From Cycas panzhihuaensis (lineage: Eukaryota; Cycadophyta), in NCBI GenBank assembly GCA_023213395.1, contig CM041465.1, positions 190,967,741 to 191,031,740 on the forward strand: a DNA stretch of 64,000 nt. The letters are read 5' to 3'. Below, piece by piece: positions 11,621 through 23,829 of the stretch (position 1 is the stretch's first letter; each line of letters begins with the position of its first letter). Position numbers and translations under genes: made by a program. The notes beneath the pieces were generated by a model, which saw only the letters and a program-made list of their open reading frames with translations, ran no database searches and was not told the DNA's origin.

Positions 11621-12860
11621 ATGCCATCTTAATTTAAGCAATTTTTTTTTTTTTTTTTTTTTTTTTTGATATCTAGAGGAGAACCTCTAGCCACCCTTGG
11701 TACAAAGTTCCGAAGTAAGGGGGACCCCCAGGATCTAGGTTTTTGTACCGCCTTTGTATCAAGCTACGCTTGGAGTTCATACCACCATCGCATACCGGCA
11801 CACACTCAATGAACTTTGGTGGACTACTTTCTTTGAATGACCGGTCGAACTACTTCCCTGTGAAGTGGCTTGCACTCATGAGTTTTGAACATGGGTCTCA
11901 CCTTGGTAATCACCACAACTTACTAATCCACCCAGCCCCATAAGGCTAATTCAAGCAAAATATTAACTGCATATTAAAAGGTAAAGAAAATTGGGATCTA
12001 TGGTATACTAGAATTAAAAATACTGCAAAGTATGAAGGCCTTTAGAGAGCCCACTTGTAGCCTACACCTAGCATACCAGTAATAGCTACAATAGCTACTT
12101 CTGGTGGATCTGCCTCAATAGCTCCTATAGATGCTACAGCTAAACTACAATGGGAGATAGATGATAAAAAGATTCATGCAGGAATTTTGTTGGTCATTAA
12201 TCACTCCTTGCACAACTTGATAAATAAAGAGCAACATGATACATCCTAGAAGGTCCTAGAAATTCTCGAAAAGAACTTTGATATAAAGTCAGATTTAGAA
12301 TTTGTTTATTTTGTATGCAGAAGGGACAGGCTCATGAGACAATAAATCTCCTTCAACCAATTAAATAGGTAATTAACAAAGACTTTAAGACTCAATGCAT
12401 CACTTAGGCATTTTTGATCTAGTCATGTTTACATGTGCTCGATTATAAAAACTTTCTTAGAAGTCTTCAATCTAGTGGAATATTGAAGACACTCAACTTT
12501 GAAGCACTTGCCGAGAAGTTCATAAAATTTGATAAGACCTTTGATACAAACTTTATAGCCTCTTACTCTCTTCCAGATGCAACCTTTAAGGTAGAAGAAG
12601 AAGTTTGCTACCCAAAAAATCAAGGTCACTCTCATGGCAGAGGAAATAATCAAACAAGAGGAAGAGGAAGAAATATGGGAAATCATCCACAAGGTCAATC
12701 AAACCCTACATCACAACCTCGACAATCTCAAGGCCAAGGGCTACCTCAACAAAGAGAAAGACAGTCAGGCCAAATTAGTACCTCTTTAGTGACTAGTAAT
12801 TAAACTATTATTTGTGATCGGTGTAACTGTAAAGGACACTTAGCAAAAAATTATAGAATT
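11621..12860 (+). pseudogene. E2 gag remnant, split by a SINE
   Basis: The ATG at 11621 starts a frame that continues correctly across the SINE (11642-11947) when one target duplication is ignored; it then reads GKENWDLWYTRIKNT, the W-rich N-terminal motif of copia gag. Stops follow at conserved Gln positions. From 12435 the frame is open through a Gly/Arg/Gln-rich basic stretch (about 12625-12790) into a zinc knuckle, CDRCNCKGHLAKNYR (12813-12857), whose last cysteine has become tyrosine. Gag would build the particle and bind RNA. The SINE and the stops make it inactive. Confidence 0.85.
11642..11947 (-). mobile_element. SINE-like retroposon inside E2 gag
   Basis: On the minus strand this is a 280-bp body followed by an uninterrupted 26-A tail (T run at 11642-11667). 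It is flanked by an 11-bp duplication, AATTTAAGCAA (11631-11641) and AATTCAAGCAA (11948-11958). These are hallmarks of LINE-driven retroposition. Near the 5' end, minus strand, lies GTTCAAAAC (11882-11890), which fits the pol III box B pattern GWTCRANNC; a box A is only weakly recognisable upstream. The body has markedly higher GC than its surroundings and the tail is unbroken, so it is younger than E2. The plus-strand open frame at 11743-11943 is not a gene. Confidence 0.78.
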
Positions 12861-13115
12861 ATCACTTATAAGTTGGCTAAGTTCCAACCAAAACATGGAG
12901 TTCACAATATTGAAGAAACTTGTGAAGAATCCTTTAGTGGTGCAAGTTTTGTACAAGCACGCATTCAAAGAATTGAGGGATCTTCAACATCAAATGCCAT
13001 TAACCAACCAAAGAGATACTTTGAAGCTCAGTGTGGATATATCACTTGTGAATTCCCTTCACCAATGTCAAGCTCTATTGGAATTGCCAATAGTATGGCT
13101 TCAATCAATGGATAG

Positions 13116-14420
13116 TGGATCATGGACATAGGAGCAACTCAACATATGATGTGCAATCGCAGTCTATATCAAACATTTGACTTAAATGTTCAAGGAGTTA
13201 TTCACATGGTTGATAAATCACAACAACCTGTTAAAGGAATTAGTAACATTCACTTAAAACTCCAAAGCTTAGAAGATTTTACATTGCTTGATGTCTTATA
13301 CATATCCAATCTCAAACAAAACCTACTCTCCTTATCCACACTTGTCTCTTGTGGATTTGATCTAAGTATAACCACAAATGACTAGACTCTCTATGTCATT
13401 CATCCTCCAACTAATCAGGTGGTTTTGACTAGACATCTCTCTAGCAAACTCTTTCAACTGAATGGCTCTCCATATTCTAAAGCCCATTGTGCCCAAAGCC
13501 CTTGTGCTGATGAAGAATTTATATTTAATTCCATCTTGTACCATCCAACATTGTCACCAAAAGCTCTTTGGCATGCTCGCATGGGCCATGTTCACATTGA
13601 TAGACTTAGAGATCTTTCTAACACTCTTTCAAACCTTCTAAAGTTTTCCTCTAAGCCCTTTAAATGTGAAGCTTATATCATTGCCAAATCTCATCGACAA
13701 CCCTTTCCCAAAAGTCAATGGAAATCAAGCCATCTATTACAATTAGTACACTCTGATTTATGTGAGCCAATGCCCATTCCTTCACTGAAGGGTAAGCTAT
13801 ATTACATCTCTTTCATTGATAATTTCATTAGAAAAGTATGGGAAGATTTTCTACACAAGAAAGATAAAGCATTAGTATATTCAAGGAATTCAAAGCCCTT
13901 ACTGAAAAAGAGTCAGATTATCAACTCAAATATCTTCAAACTAATAATGGTGATGAATATACCTCACATGAGTTTAAAATCTACCTTCGAGACAATGGCA
14001 TCAAGCATCAAACAATAGTAGTAGGTACCCCACAGTAAAATGGAGTTACTGAGTACATGAACAAGATAATCATGAACATGGTTGGTGCTATGTTAATATA
14101 CAAAAATGTATCTGCCTGTCTATGGGCTAAAGTAATCTGGATAGTTATTCATTGTATCAATGCCATTAGCCCATCAAAGGAAGGACAATCACCTAATAAA
14201 AAGTGGTTAGGATAAGCCCCCATTATTCACTACTTTAAAATTTTTGGCTTTACATGATATGCCCACATTTTGGATGCAGATTGAAATAAACTCCGATAAG
14301 GGCACTTAAAGGCATCCTTGTTGGATATCCTATGGATAAGAAAGGGTATAAGGTCTTCATACCTTCACAACGAAAAGTCATCATTACCAGAGATGTTATT
14401 TTTGCAGAGACAGAGGATTA
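13116..14420 (+). pseudogene. E2 protease, pre-integrase and integrase remnant
   Basis: The protease motif at 13122 reads DIGATQHM, where D-S-G-A would be expected, so the residue after the catalytic Asp is changed. The pre-integrase zinc region is visible as LWHARMGHV (about 13567-13593). Integrase follows with VHSDLCEPM, then YYISFIDNFIRKVW, in which the second Asp of the F-I-D-D motif is Asn. A frameshift near 13870 leaves the rest in other frames; the motif around the third catalytic residue reads NGVTEYMNK near 14040. The enzyme cannot be made intact. Confidence 0.88.
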
Positions 14421-15030
14421 GTTACTTAAACTAGATTCCAAAGTACCCTCACATTGCTACAATAATGTTATCAAGTATGATGTTCGCATTCTAAAATTTG
14501 GGCGGGGGGAGGGGGGGACAAACATAAATTACTCCAAATATTAGAAGCTGATAATAGAGCCTTGGAGGATACAAGTTATGACTCTGAACTAATGAGTGCA
14601 CATCCAGCACCATCTTTTGAAGATAGTAGAGTTGACAAAGGCAAAGGCATTATAGAAGAACCATCCTCTCCACCTTCAGTTGACAAAGGCAAAACTGTGG
14701 TAGAAAGACCATCTTCCTCAGGTGTATCAACATCCTCCTCATAAAATAATCATTTTAATGAACATGATGAGAACCAAGAAGTTGGGGAAATGAAGACATC
14801 ATTCCCAACTCGAGGATCTTGAGAAGCCCGCGAACTCAATAAGGATATATGACCAGATGAGGTGGATAAAACTGGCACTCAAAATGCCCATAGAGCAAGG
14901 ATGTAGGAATCCTTATATACTGAGCTTGAACTAGTATAACTACACCTTACTCTTAATAAAGAGCCCTTAATGTACCAAGAAGTTATAAATCATACAGCTT
15001 GGAGAAATGCTATGAATGAAGAGTACCAAT
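14421..15030 (+). pseudogene. E2 linker between integrase and reverse transcriptase
   Basis: Low-complexity region with a G-run (14500-14518) and an open frame at 14562-14744 rich in Ser, Pro and Glu. It holds two copies of the pattern V-D-K-G-K followed by an acidic/Pro-Ser stretch, about 14 codons apart. Copia polyproteins commonly have such a variable hinge here. No catalytic role is expected. Confidence 0.6.
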
Positions 15031-16010
15031 CTCTTATCAAGAATAGTATATAAGAGCTCGTTGATCTACCACTTAGCAGAAAGGTATTTCAAAATAAATG
15101 GGTGTTCAAAAAAATATATAGATCAGACAATACCCTTGAAAATTACAAGGTGAGGCTGGTAGCTAAAGGATTTACACAAAGAGAAGGCATCGACTACACT
15201 GAAGTCTTAACACCTACAACTATGTGGCCTATAATTAGAACTCTTATAGCCTTGGCTGCTCAACAGGGTTGGAAAATCCACCAACTCGATATTAAGACCA
15301 CGTTTCTGAATGGAGATCTTGAAGAATAAATTTATATGGATTAGCTAAATGGATATGAGATTGAAGGTCAAGAGCATAAGGTTTGCAAGCTCAAGAAGTC
15401 CTTGTACGGCCTTAAACAAGCCCCTCGTGCTTGGTTTACCAAGTTGTCTGAAAGAATAAAGCAACTTGGATACGAGGTTTATGACTACCAAGGTATTGAT
15501 ACAACGTTGTTCATCAAGCGCCATAACGATAAAGTCACTTATCTTATAATCTTTTTGGATGACATGCTAGTAACGGGTAATAGTGAACAGGCAATAAGCC
15601 AACTGAAAAAGGACCTTGGTAAAACATTTAAATTGTCTAACCTTGGTTTGATGAAATATTACTTGGGAATTAAAGTAACACAAAAGAATGGAAAATTTTT
15701 CCTCTTTCAAGAAAAATACATCAACGATTTTCTAACTAATTTTCAGTTAGAAGATGCTCGACTAGTGATGTTACCTATGGACCCTAATACCAAACTCTCA
15801 TCTGAAGGTGACATTAGGAAGGCAGATGCAACACTCTATAGGAAACTTGTAGGTAGTCTTATTTGCACTACCAATACAAGGCCAGATATTGCACACTCTG
15901 CCGACATTCTTACTTGTTACATGACAAATCCTAAGCAGAATCATTGGCAGATAGTAGTGCGAGTGTTGAGATACCTTAAGACAACCAGCAAATATGGTCT
16001 ATTGTATGAA
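15031..16010 (+). pseudogene. E2 reverse transcriptase remnant, long open frames
   Basis: The frame open at 15102-15329 reads NYKVRLVAKGFTQREGIDYTE, then IHQLDIKTTFLNGDLEE, followed by a stop. The frame from about 15402 reads MYGLKQAPRAWF and goes on to FLDDMLVTG (15551-15577), the Y-V-D-D catalytic site with both Asp kept but Tyr-Val replaced by Phe-Leu. The end of the domain reads YRKLVGSLICTTNTRPDIAH. Only a few lesions separate the two frames, so this is among the best-preserved polymerases in the window, but it is still a pseudogene. Confidence 0.92.
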
Positions 16011-16500
16011 CCTAATTCAGACTTCAAGCTTTCTACATATATAGACTCAAACTTTGTAGGAGATAAAGATATAGGAAGATCTAATGTCTGGGTATATAAT
16101 ATTTCTTGGAACAACACCAATATCATAGAGATCTAGACAGCAGAAGATAGTTGCAGATTCAACTACTGAAGTTAAATACATTACTACTTCTGAGACCAGT
16201 AAAGAGGTGATATGACTGAGAAAATTATTGGAAACATTGAATATCACCTAAACAAGTCCTACGAGTCTTCATATGGATAATCAATCAATAATTTGCATGG
16301 TGAAAAATATTGTATTTCATGATTGTACTAAACACATAAGTACGAAAGTCCATAGGATTAGAGAATTCATTCATGATGGCATAATTCAACTGGAATACTG
16401 CCCCATAGCAGATTAAGTGATTGATATCTTTACCAAACTATTACAAAAGGTGATGATTAAATAGTTCCAAAGGTAGCTTATCCTTAGGGCCTCCATCTTT
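16011..16500 (+). pseudogene. E2 RNase H remnant
   Basis: Starts in the frame of reverse transcriptase (STYIDSNFVGDKDIGRS, where the usual motif is Y-x-D-A-D-W-A-G-D). After frame breaks it continues near 16140 with QQKIVADSTTEVKYI and near 16310 with VFHDCTKHISTKVHRIREFI, the conserved copia RNase H C-terminus. Stops occur at 16135 and later. Confidence 0.85.
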
Positions 16501-16939
16501 AACTAATCAAAGAAGATGGCAATAAGATCATCATACTCTATTCTCTTCGTGAAAATCCCTTATGGGTGTGGAAGAATAAGAGTATGTCTCTACTCTATTC
16601 TCTTTGTGAAAACCCCATGTCGGCACGAAAGGATAAAGGTTATACTGGTTTTGGAAAATTAGAACCTGTAAAACCCAAAAATGACATAGGGGATGACCAA
16701 ACGGCATATGGAGACTCAACAGATTAAGGTACGCATTTAAGCTACTTGGCTATCAGGCTATATCAAAGAGCCACCTTAGTTAATTTTATTTATAAAAGGG
16801 GCTATAGATCTTAGAAAGTTCGTGGGTTTTTATTCCTTATAAGGGTTTTCCTACAAAAGTGTCATTTAGAATTTTCATGTAATAATGAGGCTCAAATAAA
16901 GACCTCATAGAATATATTTTCTCAAAATGACCTTCCACC
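16501..16939 (+). other. E2 3' untranslated region with a direct repeat
   Basis: No coding. Two imperfect copies of TACTCTATTCTCTTYGTGAA lie at about 16535-16554 and 16592-16611. Near-terminal repeats ahead of the 3' LTR are known in some plant copia lineages; their role here is unknown. Confidence 0.5.
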
Positions 16940-16953
16940 ATTAAGGAGGGGAT
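16940..16953 (+). other. E2 polypurine tract
   Basis: ATTAAGGAGGGGAT immediately before the TG of the 3' LTR; classic plus-strand primer of plant copia elements. Confidence 0.85.
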
Positions 16954-17265
16954 TGAAAGAGGTTAATGTATTAAGGTCATTTATGTTGATTAATTATGTG
17001 ACCTTAGGATATATTGTTAGCATTAGTCTCTTAATGAAATGTAATTTATGTGCATTTAGATGTAATTTTGGGTTCATGTCATTAGGCAGAAAAATCTTAA
17101 ACCTAATGCTCACCCTTAATAATAAAAAGAAAAATCTCAATGAGGGAGTCATTATTCATTCTCACCTCCAAGCTTGTTCTCATATCTTATTTCATATTCT
17201 TTTTCATTCTCCATTGCCATTGTGTGCATGTGAGTGATTTATCTCCTAGATCCATTCTTCCTTCA
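16954..17265 (+). repeat. E2 3' LTR
   Basis: 312 bp, matching 9344-9655 over its full length. Followed by the target duplication CAATA (17266-17270). Confidence 0.95.
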
Positions 17266-17270
17266 CAATA

Positions 17271-18322
17271 TGCATGACTACTATTAGCCCAGAACTCCCA
17301 AATCCAATGACGTCAACCAGAGGACACATACATATAGACATATAGATGGTCAGAGATTGATTAAGAAGCATAATCATATGTAAAGTGAAAAGGTATAATT
17401 TGTAAATAGAATAATTATGGCTATGGATCATAACCATTCACTAAGAAGAACATGTTAGGGTATTTATTAGTACTTTTCTCACCATTCTAGTGGTGAGAGA
17501 TAAGCATTGTATCTAAGTGTATCTAATCTAAGTTAATGTACAAGTATTAAGTGTAATTATGTATTCCAATAGGGTATGGTATGCGTGAACAGTGCAGGGA
17601 ATGTATGTAGTGATACATTTCAAATTTGTATAGAAATATACAAATAATTATATTGCTTAATAAAATAAAGAGTTATATGGAATGTTATGTACTTTGTGAA
17701 TGGAAATTAATTATATAAGGAATACATGACTAGTATAATAAAATAATGGTGATGTTATGATGATCCATAAATTGTATGTATGACATAGTATTATAATTAT
17801 GTTAACTAACCCCAACTAAACTACTAGATAGTGACCCTTGACAAGTGAATATCTCAATAAGGGGATATAGGAAGTCAGCACTTCTAAGTATTTGATATTA
17901 TATAATGATGCCCTCATAAAGGATGAGGAACCTATTTTATCCTAGCTCCACAAATTCCAATATAGGAGGAGATTTTGTATGATAACCCAATGGTCTTTGG
18001 CAATCATGGGTGGAGTAAATGTTAATAGAAAACACAAGTGTAAATTCTCTAAGTCCTAGGTCTTGCAAAATTTCTACAAGTCTAGGGTCATACTATATAA
18101 AGATTAAAAGAGAGGAAACTGTGAAGCTTTACCTAAAGGATCTAGCACCATGGTATTTCATGTTAGAAATGTTATTTACTCTTAGTTGTAATATTATTAA
18201 TATTAGAACTTAGAATGTTAAAAATTAGGAAGTTGTTATAAGGGTCTTGCATGTTTGGCACTTACCACCCATGCATATATTGTGATGTCTTTGAATACTT
18301 GTATTGTTTATTGAAATAATAA
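17271..18322. other. AT-rich interval between E2 and E3
   Basis: Continuation of the DNA interrupted by E2. No coding remnant was recognised. TGTTAGGG at 17453 could be the start of an older LTR but no partner was found. The short plus frame at 18019-18213 has no family resemblance. Confidence 0.45.
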
Positions 18323-18518
18323 TGTTTTATCTACTTTAGGCTCATTTCCTAAGTTAACATGAGGATTATATGTTAAACCCTCTTTAATGTAATTCTACCC
18401 TTAGCTTACATGCATAGGCTCTAATAGCATCACATGCTGCACATGATGTATTTATATGAGAGTTCTACTTTCTTTTTAATGAATTAAAGTTATTTCACAT
18501 AAAATGTCTATCTTTGCA
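18323..18518 (+). repeat. E3 5' LTR
   Basis: 196 bp, TGTTTTATC to CTTTGCA. Aligns over its whole length with the 198-bp segments at 34063-34260, 39204-39401 and 44380-44577, with clear divergence. Its end is fixed by the primer site that follows at once. Confidence 0.8.
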
Positions 18519-18532
18519 TGATATTAGAGTAG
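18519..18532 (+). other. E3 primer-binding site, decayed
   Basis: TGATATTAGAGTAG. Every difference from TGGTATCAGAGCAG is a G-to-A or C-to-T transition. Confidence 0.75.
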
Positions 18533-19220
18533 TTCTAAATTAAGTTGAGTTAATATTTAGGGTTGTCTAAAGGTCTCATTTATCATTTTAAGTAAATTAT
18601 TTGAAGATCCCATCAATTACTTGGAAAGAGCATTTATTACATCATACGGACTATTGTACAAATTCCTTTTTTTGAGAGTACTCTATTTTGAATAAAATTT
18701 GGCTATAAAGTTTGCTTTTAAGAAGTAAACATACTTCTCTAAAGGGTCAATTCTAAAATCTATATCTGGAGGTGAGTTTTTTAATATTTTCCAAAAATGT
18801 AGGTTTGGAAATTCAATCATAGATTTCTCTCAAAGGAAATAATCATTTTAAGTAAAATCTATTTGAAATCCTTTGTTTTAAGAATATGGATCTTTTAAGA
18901 CCAAGTTTCTTAAATTTTATTTAATGTTTATAAAAAAACAAATATTTTTCTCCTAATAATGCTACGCAGCTGTAATATTTTTAGGCCATTTTCTGATAGT
19001 ATCATTAAGTCCAAACCTAAAACATTTTACAAATCTAAGAAGTAAACATCATAAGTTTTCATTTAATACCATTTTCTTATAATTTTGTATAACCCTAATT
19101 TTTGTATATTTCCATACAATCATATAGTCATATGACTTTCTGTCAAACTTTCTTCATATTTCCCATTCAGTATAATTTCATCATTTTTCTCTCCTTGATA
19201 TGGCTTCATCAGTTTTTTCT
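18533..19220 (+). other. E3 leader
   Basis: About 0.7 kb, AT-rich, without recognised coding, between the primer site and the gag remnant. Confidence 0.5.
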
Positions 19221-20165
19221 TTGGGAGATGTTAATAAACTTACTGGCTAAAATTTTAGTACTTGAAAATTGAAAATACAAGGACTTTTGAGAGTAAAAAA
19301 TGCTTAGAAGATAGTCATAGAGGAAGAAAAAAAGATCGTCCCATATTATAGATCAAATTAGTTGGGAAGAAAGGGATAATTTAGCACATATAACTATTAT
19401 GCTTTCTATTGGGGATTCTTTGTTGACCCATGTTGCCGGAGCTACCACATTAGTAAATGTTTAGAAAATTTTAACCTCACTCTTTAATCAAAAAAATAAA
19501 ACCTGCATAATATCCTTAAGAGAGAATTTATATAAACTTCATTTGAAAGAATGACAAACAGTTTTAGAATTCGTGACAAAAATTACTATCCTTAAGGACA
19601 ACATTATTTTAGTAGAAGAAACCATTTCAAACATAGAACTCATTCATCTCATAATAAATAAATTACTCAAATCTTTTGATAATATGGTTAATACACTTAT
19701 AATATGTAGCCATACTACTAACATATAATTTGGGACCTTGATGGGACATATGTTGTAATAGGAACAAAAGAATAGGCAGTATGAGGAGGAGACAAAAATA
19801 GAGCAAGTATTTCTCTCATGGCTAAGCATAGGAAGCTAAGGTCATCCTTAATATCCATCAAGTGGAAGGAGCATATCCTTTAGGATGATATCGCCATAAG
19901 GTTGAGGTTGGATTTATAATTGTAATAGGGCTAGATGGACTCAAGAAGGACGAGAAAGATCTAGGTCAATTCCTCTAAGAGAATCTAGAGTTTATTTCAA
20001 TTACTGAAGATATGGTCACTTTTCTAGCAACTATAGGACATCAAATTACTATTATTATGATCAATCAAGACATTTTCCTAATTATTATCCTCAAAGGTAT
20101 ACTAATATTTAGAGAGGAAAAAGAGTTGTAGGCAACTATAATAATGAATAATATGGAGAGGAAGA
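19221..20165 (+). pseudogene. E3 gag remnant
   Basis: An N-terminal W-K-L-K-I-Q-G-L-L type motif can be read near 19255-19290. Further on, around 19515-19700, the frame reads LEFVTKITILKDNI and LIINKLLKSFDNMV, typical of the central copia gag domain. The zinc knuckle at about 19990-20035 keeps R-Y-G-H-F-S-S-N but all three cysteines are now tyrosine. Several frameshifts and stops. Same decay of the knuckle as in E1. Confidence 0.72.
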
Positions 20166-20189
20166 TAAAGAAATTGTATTTGTTGTAGG

Positions 20190-21515
20190 CTTGGCCATGA
20201 GCGTAAGCTCTAATAATGACTGGTATATAGACTTAAGGGCATCTAGTCATATGACTAAGTGAGAAGAATGGCTTGAATCCTTGATACCTTATTTTCTTAA
20301 TAGGTCTATTAAACTGGGTAATAACTTACCTCTTCATATTCAAGGCAAAGAGATAATAGTTATCAAGATTGATAATGAAGTCAAAAAGATTGGTGAGGTT
20401 CTCTATATCCCAAGTATAAAGAAAAATCTATTGTATGTATTCTAGCTAAGAAAGAAGAGACTCTGAATCATTATTGATGAATATGGAAGATGTCTTATAT
20501 GTGACATGAAAAAGAATGGTATTGTAATTATAGAAAGTAGAAATTAATAATCTCTATAAGTTGATTTCTACTCCCATTACGCCAACTCCTGATATAAAAT
20601 CTTTTATTGTCTATACTTCTACTAATAAAATTTGGCACTCTAAGTATGGATACATCTCAAATAGAAGATTAGAATTATTTAAAAAATTCTAATATGGTGA
20701 ATGGACTTCTAAATATAACATTTAATTCCTTTATTTATAAAACTTATATGATGGGCAAACAACTTAGAGTTCTTTTCTAAGATGGTGGGTGGAGAGCTCA
20801 AAAGAAATTAGAGTTAATTCATATAGATATATATGGACCCATAACTCTAAAATCTATAAATGGAGCAAGGTACTTCCTTACATTTATTAATGATTTCTCT
20901 AAAAGGACATAGGTATACTTTCATTTTTATAGCACTAAAGCTCTAGATTATTTCAAAGAGTTTAAGGCCCAAGTTGAACTAGAATGTAAATGTAAAATCA
21001 AAAGTCTTTGTTTATATGGAGGAAGTAAATACATATCAAATGATTTCTATTATTTCTATAAGTTGCATAGAATACAAAGATAGGTAACAACTCCATATAG
21101 ACCTCAATCAAATAGAGTAGTAAAATGCATGAACTAAATAATAATGGAAATGGCTAAAAGTTTGGTAGATAATAGAGTAGTTTCAAAAGCATATTAGGTA
21201 AAAGCTGTTAATACAATGGTTTACTTAATTAATAGGAGTCCAACTCAAGCTCTAGATAAAGTAATTCCTAAAGAAGCTTGGATAGGAAAGAAGCTAAATG
21301 TAAGTAATCTCAAGATTTTTTGTTACAAAGCTTATGTTCAAATTTCAAATTAAAAAAGAACTGAGCTAGATAGCAAAAGCCTAAAATGCATTATGATTAG
21401 TTATAACAATAAGTCTAAAGCTTATAGGTGTATAGACCTAAAAATAAATAAGGTCTATGTTATCAAGGATATTGTCTTTGATAAACAAACCAATCAAAAA
21501 GATAAGATAATATTA
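20190..21515 (+). pseudogene. E3 protease and integrase remnant
   Basis: Protease motif WYIDLRASSHM at about 20220-20253, where W-Y-I-D-S-G-A-S-S-H-M is the family form, so the catalytic site is damaged right after Asp. Pre-integrase IWHSKYGYIS at about 20632. Integrase from about 20812 reads LELIHIDIYGPI, then FLTFINDFSKRT (first catalytic Asp now Asn), then SLCLYGGSKYIS (second Asp now Tyr), then PQSNRVVKCMN (third catalytic Glu now Lys). All three catalytic residues are therefore lost. The remnant ends near 21,515 where E4 inserts. Confidence 0.82.
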
Positions 21516-21529
21516 ACATAGCAGTTGTT

Positions 21530-21854
21530 TGTTAAATCATTAGTTAATGTTAATATTGTGGTTTAACTTAATTGTAATTAATGAAATGGTGTGAATTATA
21601 TAAAGAGTTATAACCCTTATTGGTTGACACCTCTTAGAAGGATATAAAAATCCTAGAGCCCTTATATATTCAAATCAAACAAGTGGTAGTCAACGTAATC
21701 TATTGATCTTTCTAGTGGATGTTTTCCCAAAAGGGTTTCTTATGTAAATTATGTATACTGTGTAACTATTTTGTGTATATCTTATTTACTTGTTATGTAT
21801 GGTAAAAGATTCTATAGATGTAAACATGTATATGCTCCTTTATATTTCTTAACA
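21530..21854 (+). repeat. E4 5' LTR
   Basis: About 325 bp from TGTTAAATCA to TTAACA. An alternative start is the TG at 21526. The right edge is fixed by the primer site. No second copy was found in the window, so the element has lost its 3' LTR. Confidence 0.75.
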
Positions 21855-21868
21855 TGGTATCAGAGCTG
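21855..21868 (+). other. E4 primer-binding site
   Basis: TGGTATCAGAGCTG, intact, directly after the LTR. Confidence 0.9.
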
Positions 21869-23390
21869 TAGGGTCCTCCATAGTTGAAGCCAAAAAGTTA
21901 GGTAGAGCAATGAGATCATTGGTTATTAGGTGATGCCATCAAACCCAAGAGTCTTCTTAAGGACTTATCTTCTCTAACAACTTATAGGAGTAGGCACAAT
22001 AATCAATGGTAGTTGAGGAGGTGAAATTCACCTATCAACAAGGTTAAGGTACTATTGCAGTTAAAATTTAGACGTGCAAGCCATATTTATGGAGTGAGTT
22101 AGCTCATTGGGGGTCATCCAAAGTTGGTCGGTATATTGTTGTATAGATTAAAGTTAGCAGAGCATGTATTGATGAAGATCCAGTGATGGTGAAGGCAACC
22201 AAAGCACTATATAAGTAATTCAGCCCTATTCTTAACAAAACACCATAAAACTTAATATAAAAATAACCATTTGGCATAAAAATCATATATTTTTCATCTA
22301 AGGGTAAGATTAGAGCCTAGATTGGTGTTTTTCTACTCTCGATATAAGTGTTAGATAGTATTGATGATTGTAGTAGCAATTTTTTTATGTGTTTTGTTCA
22401 TGTATTAAGCAGTTGCATCCTTGAGTAAGTGTGTGGCCCTTTGATTATAATTGGATGGAAGAATAACGGTTGGATCTAGCTTGTTTATCTTATGTATGAG
22501 TGTTGAGTTATATAGATACTATCCTTACTAGTTGTAACTAGCTATAAGTCATGTTTATAGTACATTGGAGCTCAGACGACCTATGTGGATATTGTGGTAG
22601 TTGCATCATATATATAGTTAATAAGAAGGATATGAGATATTAAACATTATTACATTAATATGTTTATCATATCTAAATCTTATTTGGCTAAATAATCATA
22701 TGCCTAATGTTATTTAACATGTGGAGGTTATAAAAAGGCATGCAGCTAGTGAGAAAAAGTTACAACTCTTACGAATATACCTTTTGACATATTCTTCACA
22801 TAAAATAACTTTATTAAAAACCTTTAAACCATTGATATTTCATTAGTGAAGCATTGTGGAGTGTTACGTGATCATTTTTTAGCCATTTGTTATGTGGATA
22901 TAACCTGGAAGACTGTACACCTAGCATTATAAAGTGATTCCTTCTATTTGAAGCATATTATAAGGCATCTTAAGTCATATTTAAGCCTTTTTTTAGTATT
23001 TTATGGATTATTTTGAAGCCTATTAGTGATAGGAAGATCATTGGTGATTCATTCTAACATGTATAACCATTGTTTGATGATCCCAGTACGTGTGCCTAAG
23101 AAGGAGGTTATCACAATAACATAGATTTTATTTGAAAGACTATCAGTTTAATAGTCTAGTGATATTGACTCATTTGTTGAATCTTATTTCTCGAGATGGA
23201 TTATGTGATACCTAAAGTTATCTTTAATAATAATAATTTCAGTAAGAGGAAGGCCAATATGGAGTTAATATTGATTGTGAATCAACTCTAAGTGATTACT
23301 AAGGTGAAAGTATATGCAATCTTGCTTGATCATAAAGAATGTATATGACTTTAAGAGAAGTAGTTTATGGCCATTGAATTATTGAAATTA
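21869..23390 (+). other. E4 leader
   Basis: About 1.5 kb without recognised coding. The reverse open frame at 22104-22286 shows no family resemblance. Confidence 0.5.
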
Positions 23391-23829
23391 TCATTAATAC
23401 CATACCAGAGGGTGTTAGTTTATAACCTTGAATGGCCAAATAAAATCTAGGCAAAATTGTGTGAACTTTTAAGAATAAGAAGATGAATAGACATCTCACC
23501 TTAATGTTGAAGATTCTTAATTCTAGAGTAGAAGATGAGATAAATATAAGTTCCTACCTTAATAAAATCACTAACTTGAGAAATAAGCTAGAAGAATTAG
23601 AACGAAATTCAATTAATGATATGCTTTTATTTGTGATAATCATGTTAAAGTTGCCAACTACTTTTACCACTTTTTAGACCATTTATGATAGAGATGAGGT
23701 GATGAAGGTAAAGATGTTTGATGGTATAGTCTTATTCTAGTAGAGGATGCCAAGTTAAAACACCATGGAATGCTTAGAGATTCTAAGTCCATGAAGATGC
23801 AGAGGAGATAGGTTATTTAGGAAGACAAG
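23391..23829 (+). pseudogene. E4 gag remnant, part before E5
   Basis: An open frame at 23483-23677 reads MNRHLTLMLKILNSRVEDE, then ISSYLNKITNLRNKLEELE, and ends LFVIIMLKLPTTFTTF: the UBN2-type copia gag core. After a stop it continues YDRDEVMKVKMF. The E5 LTR begins at 23830, and gag resumes at 31,219. Confidence 0.82.

Larger units (their letters stand above)
9344..17265 (+). mobile_element. E2: complete, dead Ty1/copia retrotransposon
   Basis: A 7,922-bp plus-strand element with two 312-bp LTRs, a perfect 5-bp target duplication CAATA (9339-9343, 17266-17270), an intact primer-binding site and a purine tract. Internal order is a leader of almost 2 kb, gag, protease, integrase, an Ser/Pro-rich linker, reverse transcriptase and RNase H. 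A SINE-like retroposon splits gag near its start. Several frames are still long (reverse transcriptase is open for 244 codons from 15402), so E2 is less decayed than E1, but stops and frameshifts occur in every domain. Confidence 0.95.
18323..21529 (+). mobile_element. E3: 5' half of a Ty1/copia element
   Basis: Begins with a 196-bp LTR (18323-18518) and a decayed initiator-Met primer site, followed by gag, protease and integrase remnants in one orientation. It stops after integrase at about 21,529, where the LTR of E4 begins. The E3 reverse transcriptase and RNase H are not found anywhere downstream. LTRs of the same family recur at 34063, 39204 and 44380. Very heavily decayed. Confidence 0.8.

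Noticed and set aside
11743-11943. 66-codon open frame on the plus strand
   Set aside because: It lies antisense to the SINE body and has no resemblance to a protein family.
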